Assembly: GCA_965238305.1 (NCBI GenBank)
Contig: CBDEHK010000002.1
Coordinates: 1 to 36,329 of the forward strand
Source of the DNA: CBDCGJ01 sp965238305
Lineage (GTDB): Bacteria; Pseudomonadota; Alphaproteobacteria; GCA-2731375
Reading direction: 5' to 3'
Length of the DNA: 36,329 bases
Positions 24,133 to 31,952 of the stretch are shown piece after piece; position 1 is the stretch's first letter; the number at the start of each line of letters is the position of its first letter. Position numbers and translations under genes: made by a program. The notes below the pieces were generated by a model, which searched no databases, was not told the DNA's origin, and saw only the letters and a list, made by a program, of their open reading frames with translations.

Positions 24133-26052
24133 CTATTCGATCGCCGTTTCTGCCGCGCCCAACAGGTTGAAGACTTCGACGGTTTTGACCCGGCCCCGCA
24201 GGGCTTGTACGCCCAGGCTTTCGGTCGCGTAGGTACTTTTTAGGCTGGCGCGGAATTCATCCGACATCAGGATGTTGACGTCGGTCGCTTTGGTGCCGAT
24301 TTCGCGACCCATTTCTTCGATTCGGTTGGCGACATTGGCGGGATCGCCGACAATGGTATAATTGATACGGCCGGGACTGCCGATATTGCCGACCATCACC
24401 TGTCCAATATGCAGACCGATCCGCAAGCGGACGTTCGGTCCGTCGATTTGTTTTTGTTCGATATTGTATTGTTCGACCGCCTGGCGGATGGCAAGCGCGG
24501 TTCGACAGGCGCGGTCAGAACTATCGAAGAACATTTCCGGCGCGCCCCATATCGCCATCACCCCGTCGCCAATATATTTGTCAACTGTGCCGCCTTCTTT
24601 GTCGATACAATCGGCCACCAGGGTGAAATGGCTGTTCAGGAATTCCGCCGCTGCCGGTGCCGTCATCGCCTCGGACAAAGTGGCAAAGCTAACGATATCG
24701 GTGAACATGATGACAATTTCACGATATTCACTTTCGATGCCACGTTGGCGATGAATGCGGATCAGGCTCGTCACTAGCGTTTTGGGAACGTAGCGTTCAA
24801 ACCAGCGCAGACCGTCCAGCATGGCATTAAAAGTATTGCCGGCGTCATTCAATTCCTTGAAGAAGCTGCCGGGAATAGGCTCAACATTAGCGAGATCCAG
24901 TTGGTGTACTTTCGCTGCTCCTTCCGATAGGCGTCGCACCGGGATGGAAATGCGCCGGCCAATGTAAGCAGCAGTGACAGAGGAGAAAATGGAAATGATG
25001 AAGCAAGAAATAATGGCCCATTTCAGGCGGTATATCTCGCTCATCAAATCGACGGAATTAAAATGGGTGCCGACGTAAAGCGGTCGGTCGGTATAACCTT
25101 CCAATTGCCGAAAAAGCACAATATGGGCCTGCTCGGCAAGTTGCACAAAGCGGATGCCGGGCCCACTCAACATCATTTCTTCGATCAGTTTGTCTTCGCG
25201 AATTAACCACAGTGACGTGATCACCGGGTCAGTGAAAGCGGCTTGTTTTGGCAATGGTTTCATCCGATGCAGATCAGGATAGCCAAAGGCCATCATCGGA
25301 TGGGCCAAAACGGCTTCCGGACCATATAGGATAAAGGCATTGGCGCCGAATTCCGTTTCCAGGTCGGAGATCAGCTCGGACAAGCGAATGACCGAAATCA
25401 GCACCGAGACGCCGCCGGTGACTTCGCCATTCTTAATCAGGGGTCGATGATAATTCAGCGTCGCTTGTTTATATTCCTGACGCCACAAAAGATTTCCCCA
25501 AAACGGTTTTTTACGTTGCTTGGCTTCTTCAATCAGCGCTTTCATGTCGGTATCGTCGCCAACTGCGGTGAAAAGCGGCGCCACTTCTTCATCCAAACGT
25601 TCCGCCGCAATCAGTTTGTTGTGGTTATTGACATACTGAATGCGAATAATCTGCGGCGTGGCGGCGATAGCACCCAGCAGCAAACTGGTGAAATTTTCTG
25701 AAGGCGTTGGTTCAATCTCGCCTTTAGTGACCTGATTGGCGATGAAATCGACCTGATTTTGGGCCGCATCAAAATACAGTCGAACCTGATTGACCTCTGC
25801 CGATACCAGCAATGCGGCTTTTTCATGTAACAGGGTGACGGTATTGCGATAGCCGCTGACCAAGCCGATACCAAGTACACTGCCAACTGCCGTCAGAACA
25901 AAGAACCCAAGGCCCAGACCCAAGGCGACGGACATCGACGCTTCTAAAGGCTTATGTTGGTGCTGTTGTTTATCGTTTTCCTTACTCAAATCGATAATAA
26001 CGGAATATGCTAAGTTTAAGCGCCTCCACGCCTCAACCAGGGATACTCTCAC
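24133..26052 (-). CDS. Membrane class III adenylate/guanylate cyclase with extracytoplasmic sensor
   Basis: A 639-residue receptor cyclase. One N-terminal helix (GLGFFVLTAVGSVLGIGLVSG) leads into a ~290-residue periplasmic sensor of double-Cache type, a second helix (WAIISCFIISIFSSVTAAYIG), a HAMP linker (RRISIPVRRLSEGAAKV) and the catalytic domain. MFTDIVSFATLSE holds the first metal Asp (452), DKYIGDGVMAIWG the second (496), and INYTIVGDPANVANRIE completes the site. It makes cyclic AMP or GMP in response to an external ligand. The start used is GTG with GGAGG only three bases before it, which is tight; an ATG at 25935 is a weaker alternative. Alone on its strand. Confidence 0.92.
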   Translation of the reverse strand: MRVSLVEAWRRLNLAYSVIIDLSKENDKQQHQHKPLEASMSVALGLGLGFFVLTAVGSVLGIGLVSGYRNTVTLLHEKAALLVSAEVNQVRLYFDAAQNQVDFIANQVTKGEIEPTPSENFTSLLLGAIAATPQIIRIQYVNNHNKLIAAERLDEEVAPLFTAVGDDTDMKALIEEAKQRKKPFWGNLLWRQEYKQATLNYHRPLIKNGEVTGGVSVLISVIRLSELISDLETEFGANAFILYGPEAVLAHPMMAFGYPDLHRMKPLPKQAAFTDPVITSLWLIREDKLIEEMMLSGPGIRFVQLAEQAHIVLFRQLEGYTDRPLYVGTHFNSVDLMSEIYRLKWAIISCFIISIFSSVTAAYIGRRISIPVRRLSEGAAKVHQLDLANVEPIPGSFFKELNDAGNTFNAMLDGLRWFERYVPKTLVTSLIRIHRQRGIESEYREIVIMFTDIVSFATLSEAMTAPAAAEFLNSHFTLVADCIDKEGGTVDKYIGDGVMAIWGAPEMFFDSSDRACRTALAIRQAVEQYNIEQKQIDGPNVRLRIGLHIGQVMVGNIGSPGRINYTIVGDPANVANRIEEMGREIGTKATDVNILMSDEFRASLKSTYATESLGVQALRGRVKTVEVFNLLGAAETAIE

Positions 26053-26269
26053 CGCCCTCCGACTATAATATTCCCTGCTAATGTAGCTAAATTGATCTAC
26101 CTATTCTAGCACTTTGCGTGATAGGCATTTGCTTATTGTTTTTTATGGAAAATAATAGTTCTGAATTCCAACGGGTGAATATTGCCTTTTTTTGCCTTCA
26201 GCCCGCATATTGTGGGGTAGTACCAATGTCAGCGCGTAAGAACTTTCCTTAAGATTAACATCGTGGTGA

Positions 26270-27427
26270 ATGACCATGGCTAGATTGACAGATACCTGTG
26301 CTGTAACCGGCATTGGCGAAACCGAATATACCAAAGGCTCCGGCAAAAGCGCGACGGCGCTGCAGTTAGAAGCTTCGTTGAGGGCGATTGCCGATGCCGG
26401 CTTGCAGCCAACTGACATCGACGGGGTTCTGCCCTATGCCACCGGAGACGCGGTAGCGGAAGATTTCATCACCAATCTTGGTTTGCCGGATTTGCGCCTG
26501 TCAGCGACTTCACCCATGGGCGGGGCCAGCGCGGTTGCGTCTATTCAGTTGGCGGTGGCGGCGATCGCTGCCGGTATCGCCAACCATGTGTTGATCCCTA
26601 TTGGTCGTAACGGTTATTCCGGTATCCGCATTGGTGACCGGGTGCAGGATCTACCGCAATTCCGCCTCATCGGTGAATTTGAGATGCCGATGGGCCTGAT
26701 GGCGCCAGCGCAACTTTTTGCCCAAATGGCCAGGCGTCATATGGATCTTTACGGCACCACCAGCGAACAATTTGCCGAAGTCGCGGTGACTATGCGCAAG
26801 CATGCGATGCTGAACGACAATGCCATCATGTCGACCCCAATGTCGCTGGAAGATCATCAGAACTCGCGGATGATATCGGATCCGTTTCGCTTGTTTGACT
26901 GTTGCCTCGAAAGCGATGGCGGGGCGGCGGTTATTATTTCCGGTGCGGAGAGGGCGAAAGATTTGGCGCAGCGACCGATCTACGTCTCCGGCGTCGCGGA
27001 AGGGCACCCAGATTCCCCCAGTGCGATCACCCAACGGCCCGACGTCACAGTCTTTGGGACCGCAAAAGCGGCCCTGCGCGCTTTTGAAATGGCCGGCGTC
27101 AAACATAGCGAAATCGATGTCGCAGAAATCTACGACTGCTTTACCTTCAACCTGATTTGCCAGTTGGAGGATTTGGGGTTCTGTAAAAAGGGCGAGGGCG
27201 GCGCCTTTGTTGAAAACGGCCGCATCGCTCTGAGCGGTGAACTGCCGGTCAATACCCATGGTGGCTTATTGTCGCAAGCCCATATTATTGGCTTAAATCA
27301 CGTTGTCGAATTGGTCAAGCAGCTGCGTGGCAGCGCCGGCCGGGCGCAAGTGAAAGACGCGGAGATCGGGCTGGTCACCGGTTATGGCGATATGGGTGAC
27401 GGTTCGGTCGCCATAATGCGGAGGTAG
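26270..27427 (+). CDS. Thiolase-like protein without the nucleophilic Cys (SCP-x/Ltp2 type)
   Basis: A 385-residue thiolase-fold protein. The N-terminal VTGIGETEYTKGSGKS and the helix after SPMGGASAVASIQLAVAAIAAG place it in the SCP-x thiolase branch, but the loop that holds the acylated cysteine in true thiolases reads SPMGGAS (81-87), with no cysteine. The C-terminal half has EIYDCFTFN (Tyr288 in the region that is catalytic in Ltp2 aldolases) and NTHGGLLSQAH. The next gene is its usual DUF35 partner, four bases downstream. Such pairs include steroid side-chain retro-aldolases, so carbon-carbon cleavage of a CoA thioester is a sound alternative to thiolysis. Substrate unknown. Confidence 0.88.
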   Translation: MTMARLTDTCAVTGIGETEYTKGSGKSATALQLEASLRAIADAGLQPTDIDGVLPYATGDAVAEDFITNLGLPDLRLSATSPMGGASAVASIQLAVAAIAAGIANHVLIPIGRNGYSGIRIGDRVQDLPQFRLIGEFEMPMGLMAPAQLFAQMARRHMDLYGTTSEQFAEVAVTMRKHAMLNDNAIMSTPMSLEDHQNSRMISDPFRLFDCCLESDGGAAVIISGAERAKDLAQRPIYVSGVAEGHPDSPSAITQRPDVTVFGTAKAALRAFEMAGVKHSEIDVAEIYDCFTFNLICQLEDLGFCKKGEGGAFVENGRIALSGELPVNTHGGLLSQAHIIGLNHVVELVKQLRGSAGRAQVKDAEIGLVTGYGDMGDGSVAIMRR

Positions 27428-27431
27428 GATT

Positions 27432-27845
27432 TTGGATAATCCGATGCTGAAAGGACTGCGACCAAATCCTAACCGGGATACCAAGCCCTATTGGGATGGC
27501 CTTTTGCAGGGTCGACTGTTGATCCAGCAATGCGCCGACTGTGGCGCCTTTCGCCATTATCCCCGCCCGGTTTGTCCCAATTGTTATTCGATGGAATTGA
27601 AATGGCGCGACATGCAGGGGAAGGGGACCGTCCATACCTGGACCATTTCCTACCATCCCTTTCATCCGGCCTACAAAAAGAACCTGCCGACGGCCTATGT
27701 GACGGTCGATCTGCCGGAAGGTCCGCGTTTGGTTGGCCGCCTGCGCGGTGGCGGTGAAGATGACTTGGCGTTTGGGCGGAAGGTTAGACTTGCGGTCGAA
27801 ATGGTCGACGACGAATTAGCTCTGCCGGTTGTGGAACTCGCCTAG
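27432..27845 (+). CDS. Zn-ribbon/OB-fold (DUF35) acyl-CoA-associated protein
   Basis: A 137-residue DUF35 protein. The start is TTG, eight bases after GGAGG; an ATG four codons in lacks such a site. The N-terminal helices are followed by a rubredoxin-like zinc ribbon (QQCADCGAFRHYPRPVCPNCYS, two CxxC pairs) and an OB-fold (GKGTVHTWTISYHPFHPAYKK, PTAYVTVDLPEGPRLVGRL). These proteins form complexes with thiolase-like partners or act in ketone synthesis and are needed for their activity, as with ChsH2-DUF35 and Ltp2. It is tightly linked to the thiolase-like gene and overlaps the convergent SDR by four bases. Confidence 0.9.
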   Translation: MDNPMLKGLRPNPNRDTKPYWDGLLQGRLLIQQCADCGAFRHYPRPVCPNCYSMELKWRDMQGKGTVHTWTISYHPFHPAYKKNLPTAYVTVDLPEGPRLVGRLRGGGEDDLAFGRKVRLAVEMVDDELALPVVELA

Positions 27846-28621
27846 CCCATGCGCAGGCCACCGGCGATGGTGATCGTTTGTCCGGTCATGCCGTCGGATT
27901 CGCTGCTGCCCAGATAAACCGCGATGTGGGCGATTTCAACAGGGTCGAGCAGGCGGCCGATCGGCACCCGCTGTTTAACAAAATCGTCGAACAGCGCTTG
28001 ATCTTCCGGTGAGCGACCTTTTCCGCCGAAATTGGTAACCATGTCCGTCTCCACCAGTCCGGGGCAGATGGCGTTGATGTTGAGACCGTCGCTGGCCAAT
28101 TCCAACGCCGCGCAACGGGTTAACGCCACGACCGCATGTTTGGAGGCATTGTAGGCCGACTGATTGGGCGATTCCCATTTCCCAGCGGTCGAGGCGATAT
28201 TTACAATCTTGCCGCCGCCTTGCTCCTGCATGTGGCGCGCCGCCATTTGCATGATGTGGAAGACGCCGTAGGTATTGACCTTCATCACCCGGTCGAATTC
28301 TTCCGGCGAAAAATCGACAAAAGCAGCGCTGCGATAGATGCCGGCATTGTTGACCACGACATTCAGGTCGGGATAGGCGGCAAGGGCCGCGTCGAACATC
28401 GCTTGCGATTGTTCAGGTTCCGAAACATCGCCGGCAAATAGTTCGACATTTGCACCATGCGCTTCCGCCGCTGCTTTGGTCTCGGCCAATTGCTCAAGGC
28501 CGGTGGCGGTGAGAAACAGATCGGCGCCTTCCTCAGCATAGCGTTCCGCAATCGCGCGGCCAATGCCTCGGCTGGCGCCCGTGATAATGGCTTTTTTTCC
28601 TGCTAACCGTTTGTTTGTCAT
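27842..28621 (-). CDS. SDR family oxidoreductase, classical
   Basis: A 259-residue classical short-chain dehydrogenase/reductase. The NAD(P) loop is IITGASRGIGRAIAERYA, followed by VVVNNAGIYR, catalytic Ser in IVNIASTAGKW, YNASK (Tyr/Lys), and PGLVETDM; the end IAHIAVYLGSSESDGMTGQTITIAGGLRMG is typical of FabG-like enzymes. Substrate not readable. AAAGGAAA precedes the ATG. Co-directional with LysR and the truncated GFA frame, 47 bp downstream of it, so it could be in the same transcript. The convergent DUF35/thiolase-like pair suggests a link to acyl or steroid-like metabolism. Confidence 0.92.
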   Translation of the reverse strand: MTNKRLAGKKAIITGASRGIGRAIAERYAEEGADLFLTATGLEQLAETKAAAEAHGANVELFAGDVSEPEQSQAMFDAALAAYPDLNVVVNNAGIYRSAAFVDFSPEEFDRVMKVNTYGVFHIMQMAARHMQEQGGGKIVNIASTAGKWESPNQSAYNASKHAVVALTRCAALELASDGLNINAICPGLVETDMVTNFGGKGRSPEDQALFDDFVKQRVPIGRLLDPVEIAHIAVYLGSSESDGMTGQTITIAGGLRMG

Positions 28622-28668
28622 TAAGTTTCCTTTAGAGACTCCCGGACCCAGCTATATTGCGAGTCGGC

Positions 28669-28863
28669 TTAATACTGGTGGGGTAGGCCGTCTTCAGGCA
28701 AGCAATAAGATACTGCAGTTTCTACGTTCCAATGCTCTATCGGTGGATAAATTTGAGGATTGTCGAAAGTCCCCAGCATTAATGCCATATAGGCAGTCAG
28801 TTCCGGTATCGTCGAACGATAAAATAAAGGCGTGCCGCAGTTGCCGGTATTTTTGTCGTTCAT
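28669..28863 (-). pseudogene. Truncated GFA-family (Mss4-like) remnant
   Basis: The 64-codon frame matches only the C-terminal half of GFA (glutathione-dependent formaldehyde-activating, Mss4-like) proteins: CGTPLFYRSTIPELTAY, LGTFDNPQIYPPIEHW and LPEDGLPHQY. The N-terminal part with the first zinc cysteines is missing, and the first cysteine of the second pair (usually C-x-x-C-G-T) is replaced, reading TGNCGT. Yet it starts with an ATG that overlaps the LysR stop as ATGA and has GGGAGA at a good distance, so it may still be translated. Probably a remnant; an active zinc-binding fold seems unlikely. Confidence 0.75.
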
Positions 28864-29768
28864 GATTTTTCTCCCTGGATCAAGCCGGCATCTCGTTCCG
28901 CTGCGTTCAAAATCCAATCGCGAAATGCGGCGATGCCTTTTTCCTCACTTCGCAGTTCCGGAACGACAACATAAAAAGCGGTTTCTTGGGGAAAATGAAT
29001 ATCAAAGGGTTCGACTAAGGTGCCGGCAGCGATGTCGCTGTCGGAAAATCCACGCCGTCCCAACGCAACGCCCAGCCCGTCGATCGCCGCCTGCAAGACC
29101 AGAGAGCTATCGTCAAAAGTGAGATTACGCTTCGACTTTAAGTCTGTATAATCGGCCATGGTCAGCCATCGCTGCCAATCATCCACATAACTGGAATTGT
29201 GCAACAACGTCACTTTGGCCAGATCACCAGGCGAATACAATTGATGTTCGCGAACCAGGCGCGGACTACAGAGCGGGCGCCAATCTTCCGCCATGAGGCG
29301 ATAACTCTTTACCTCCGGCCAGTCACCGCGGCCATAGCGGATGGCCAGATCAACATCGTCGCGTTTGAAATCAACAAGGGTCATATCGGTGGTTATCCGA
29401 ACATCCATATTCGGGTAAGTGCTTTGGAAATCACCTAAGCGTGGCACCAGCCATTTGACCGCGAATGAGGCAACGGTTGAAATCGTCAGACGACAACCGT
29501 CGTCCGGCCGGATGCGATCGGCTGCTCTTAACATCAAAACAAAAGCATCGCGAATATCCGGATAAAGCGCCCGGCCAGTATCCGTGAGCGAAATCGCCCG
29601 ACCACCGCGGATGAACAATCGTTCTCCCAATTCCTCCTCCAACTGGCGAATTTGGTGACTGATCGCGGTGGCCGTGACCGATAGTTCCGCCGCCGCGTCT
29701 TTGAAGCTCATCAACCTAGCCGTGGCCTCAAAGGCACGCAGCCCGGTAAGCGAAGGTAATCTTGGCAT
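28860..29768 (-). CDS. LysR family transcriptional regulator (GcvA-like group)
   Basis: A 302-residue LysR regulator. Winged helix-turn-helix at the N-terminus (LPSLTGLRAFEATARLMSFKDAAAELSVTATAISHQIRQLEEELGERLF), as in the GcvA/AmpR group (PSLTALRAF). The effector domain begins LTISTVASFAVKWLVPRL and includes DVDLAIRYGRGDWP, SLVLQAAIDGLGVALGRR. GGAA lies eight bases before the ATG. A perfect inverted repeat of LysR-box type sits directly upstream. The gene is divergent from the DUF1127 gene. The effector is unknown; despite the likeness to GcvA, the gcv operon here is controlled by an RNA switch. Confidence 0.92.
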   Translation of the reverse strand: MPRLPSLTGLRAFEATARLMSFKDAAAELSVTATAISHQIRQLEEELGERLFIRGGRAISLTDTGRALYPDIRDAFVLMLRAADRIRPDDGCRLTISTVASFAVKWLVPRLGDFQSTYPNMDVRITTDMTLVDFKRDDVDLAIRYGRGDWPEVKSYRLMAEDWRPLCSPRLVREHQLYSPGDLAKVTLLHNSSYVDDWQRWLTMADYTDLKSKRNLTFDDSSLVLQAAIDGLGVALGRRGFSDSDIAAGTLVEPFDIHFPQETAFYVVVPELRSEEKGIAAFRDWILNAAERDAGLIQGEKS

Positions 29769-29780
29769 CGCTATTCCATT

Positions 29781-29799
29781 AGATGAAAAATATTCATCT
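29781..29799. promoter_or_regulatory. Candidate LysR-type binding site
   Basis: AGATGAA-AAATA-TTCATCT is a perfect 7-base inverted repeat with a five-base spacer and contains the T-N11-A pattern of LysR boxes. It lies 12 bases before the lysR ATG, in the 115-bp divergent region shared with the DUF1127 gene, so binding would favour autorepression and could affect the DUF1127 gene. Confidence 0.55.
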
Positions 29800-29883
29800 T
29801 AAACATGAATTCTTACCAGTTGAAAGTCAATGGTTAAGCCAAATATTGATATAAATAACAGCGCAAGGAATAGGAGTTAAAAA

Positions 29884-30090
29884 ATGACTGAAATTTCCCT
29901 CATCTCTCATCCGGTTCATGAATATCAGCAACATATTTCCGAGCGCATTCAGAATGTGCTGGAAAACTGGCAAACACGGACCCGTCAACGCCGCCAATTG
30001 GCGCAGATGACAGCCTATCAGTTGAAAGACATCGGACTATCGGCCAGCACCCGCAGGCACGAAATTAACAAGCCATTCTGGCTCGAATAA
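29884..30090 (+). CDS. DUF1127 small protein
   Basis: A 68-residue protein with an N-terminal variable helix and a C-terminal DUF1127 module (WQTRTRQRRQLAQMTAYQLKDIGLSASTRRHEINKPFW). DUF1127 proteins are small, arginine-rich and abundant in alphaproteobacteria; some bind RNA and influence phosphate, colony or stress responses. The start has GGAATAGGAG upstream. A TATAAAT stretch at 29850 could be its -10 box. It is divergent from lysR and followed 29 bp later by a second small gene, and probably cotranscribed with it. Confidence 0.88.
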   Translation: MTEISLISHPVHEYQQHISERIQNVLENWQTRTRQRRQLAQMTAYQLKDIGLSASTRRHEINKPFWLE

Positions 30091-30119
30091 TCTTACCGGA
30101 AATAGAAAGGTCACATGTT

Positions 30120-30269
30120 ATGACGGAAAAATATCATTCCCTCACGGATAGAGAAATTCGTGCCGCCATTCATCGCGCCCACGCAGAGCGCTCGCAAATC
30201 ACCCACGCATTGACCCGGACGATGTTCCAAAAAATCCGGGATACTTGGCGGCGATCCATCGCGATATAG
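30120..30269 (+). CDS. Candidate small basic protein downstream of DUF1127 gene
   Basis: A 49-codon frame starts at ATG, nine bases after GAAAGG, and ends TAG. The product (SLTDREIRAAIHRAHAERS at the start, then TMFQKIRDTWRRSI) is basic and strongly amphipathic-helical, with no membrane segment. Small basic proteins of this kind often sit beside DUF1127 genes in alphaproteobacteria. It lies 29 bp after the DUF1127 stop and ends 80 bp before a strong terminator, consistent with a two-gene small-protein transcript. No function can be assigned. Confidence 0.55.
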   Translation: MTEKYHSLTDREIRAAIHRAHAERSQITHALTRTMFQKIRDTWRRSIAI

Positions 30270-30349
30270 TCCGTGCCAGCGATGCCAGGTCGGAGACGGT
30301 AAAAGCTGCCCTTTCCCCCTCCCGCCTGGCGACGAAAACTGCCAAGAAC

Positions 30350-30382
30350 AGGGCCCTGCTCCGCCAAGCAGGGCCCTTTTAT
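30350..30382 (+). terminator. Intrinsic terminator of the DUF1127 unit
   Basis: A perfect 11-bp stem (AGGGCCCTGCT / AGCAGGGCCCT, six-base loop) is followed by TTTTATTTT. On the opposite strand the stem follows gcvPB, but no T run comes after it, so it is weaker as a stop for the gcv operon. Confidence 0.92.
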
Positions 30383-30383
30383 T

Positions 30384-31952
30384 TTAGTCCGCCGCTTCCG
30401 CAAGCGGGGACGTCCAGCGCAAGACAGGTTTACGGGCCGCCGCCGTCTCATCCAAACGCTGCATCGGAGCATAATAAGGCGCATTGGCAAACCGGGCGAC
30501 ATCACCGGCCTTTGCCGCTTCTGCCAAGGCGCGCATAACGACGATAAATTCGTCGATACTTTCTTTGCTTTCGCTTTCCGTAGGCTCAATCAACATGGCG
30601 CCATGAACAACGAGCGGGAAATACATCGTCATCGGGTGATAACCTTCGTCGATCATCGCCTTAGCAAAATCGAGCGTGGTAACCCCAGTATCTTCCAAGA
30701 AGCTGTCATCGAACAGGCATTCATGCATGCAGGGACCAGCAAAAGATGCACTCATCACATCATCAAGCCGGGCCTGGATATAGTTCGCGTTAAGGACAGC
30801 ATCTTCGGCTGCTTGTTTCATACCATCGCTACCTAAGCTCATCATAAAAGCCAGGGCGCGGACAAACATACCCATTTGACCGTGGAAACCTTTCAAACGG
30901 CCAAAACTGTCACTTGGCGCATCTTTGTCCGCCACACTTTCGGTTAGCCGTAAGCCGTCGTCGTCCCGGACGACACAGGGTATGGGTGCAAAAGGTGCCA
31001 AGGCTTCCGACAGGACAACCGGGCCGCTGCCCGGTCCACCACCGCCGTGGGGCGTGGAAAAGGTCTTGTGCAGATTGATATGCATGCAGTCGATGCCCAA
31101 GTCGCCTGGCCGCACCCGCCCCATGATGGCGTTGAAGTTGGCGCCATCGCAATAGAAATAGGCGCCGGCGGCGTGCACCGCGGCGGCGATTTCAATGATA
31201 TCGCTTTCAAACAGGCCGCAGGTATTGGGGTTGGTCAGCATAATGGCGGCAACGTTGGGACCGAGCTTTTCTTTCAAGGCAGCTAAATCGACCCGGCCCC
31301 GGTCGTCCGCCGGAATGGTTTCGACACCAAAACCGCAAAGCGACGCGGTTGCCGGATTGGTGCCGTGCGCCGATTCCGGCACCAGCACAATTTTGCGTTG
31401 CTCGCCCCGAGCGTCTAGCGCCGCACGAATACACATCATGCCGCAGAGCTCGCCATGCGCGCCGGCTGCCGGTGACATTGCCACTGCCGGCATGCCGGTC
31501 ATAGTGCGAAGCCAATGGGCTAGACGATCAATCAACTCTAGCGCCCCCTGTACGGTGCTTTCAGGTTGCAACGGGTGAATGTCGGCAAAGCCGGGCAGCC
31601 GGGCGATTTTCTCATTCAGCCGCGGATTATGCTTCATGGTGCAGGAGCCAAGGGGGTAAAGGCCGGCATCGATGGAATAGTTTTTCCGGCTCAGACGGAC
31701 AAAGTGGCGCACCACTTGTGGTTCCGACAATCCCGGCAGGCCAATCGCATCCAGGCGCTCTAGGCCACCCAGGCTAGTTTCCTTATCGACCCGTGCCGGT
31801 ATATCGACGCCGATCCGGTCCGGTTGACCGAATTCGAAGATCAACCCCTCACGGTGATCAAGGCCCTGATGGCCGGCTACCGTTGTTGGACCAGTCGTCG
31901 CCGTCGTGCCGGCCAGATTTGGCGCGTTGCTTAGGTCTTTGGAATGTCCCAT
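30384..31952 (-). CDS. gcvPB: Glycine dehydrogenase (decarboxylating) subunit 2
   Basis: A 522-residue P-protein β subunit (C-terminal half of the single-chain enzyme). The pyridoxal-phosphate lysine lies in HINLHKTFSTPHGGGGPG (Lys296), with CDGANFNAI upstream (Asp269) and YPLGSCTMKHNPRLNE near residue 105. Together with GcvPA it decarboxylates glycine and passes the aminomethyl group to lipoyl-GcvH. The N-terminal ~30 residues are a low-complexity Ala/Thr/Gly stretch not usual for the family. The start overlaps the gcvPA stop (TGATG), so the two subunits are translated together. Last gene of the operon. Confidence 0.97.
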   Translation of the reverse strand: MGHSKDLSNAPNLAGTTATTGPTTVAGHQGLDHREGLIFEFGQPDRIGVDIPARVDKETSLGGLERLDAIGLPGLSEPQVVRHFVRLSRKNYSIDAGLYPLGSCTMKHNPRLNEKIARLPGFADIHPLQPESTVQGALELIDRLAHWLRTMTGMPAVAMSPAAGAHGELCGMMCIRAALDARGEQRKIVLVPESAHGTNPATASLCGFGVETIPADDRGRVDLAALKEKLGPNVAAIMLTNPNTCGLFESDIIEIAAAVHAAGAYFYCDGANFNAIMGRVRPGDLGIDCMHINLHKTFSTPHGGGGPGSGPVVLSEALAPFAPIPCVVRDDDGLRLTESVADKDAPSDSFGRLKGFHGQMGMFVRALAFMMSLGSDGMKQAAEDAVLNANYIQARLDDVMSASFAGPCMHECLFDDSFLEDTGVTTLDFAKAMIDEGYHPMTMYFPLVVHGAMLIEPTESESKESIDEFIVVMRALAEAAKAGDVARFANAPYYAPMQRLDETAAARKPVLRWTSPLAEAAD

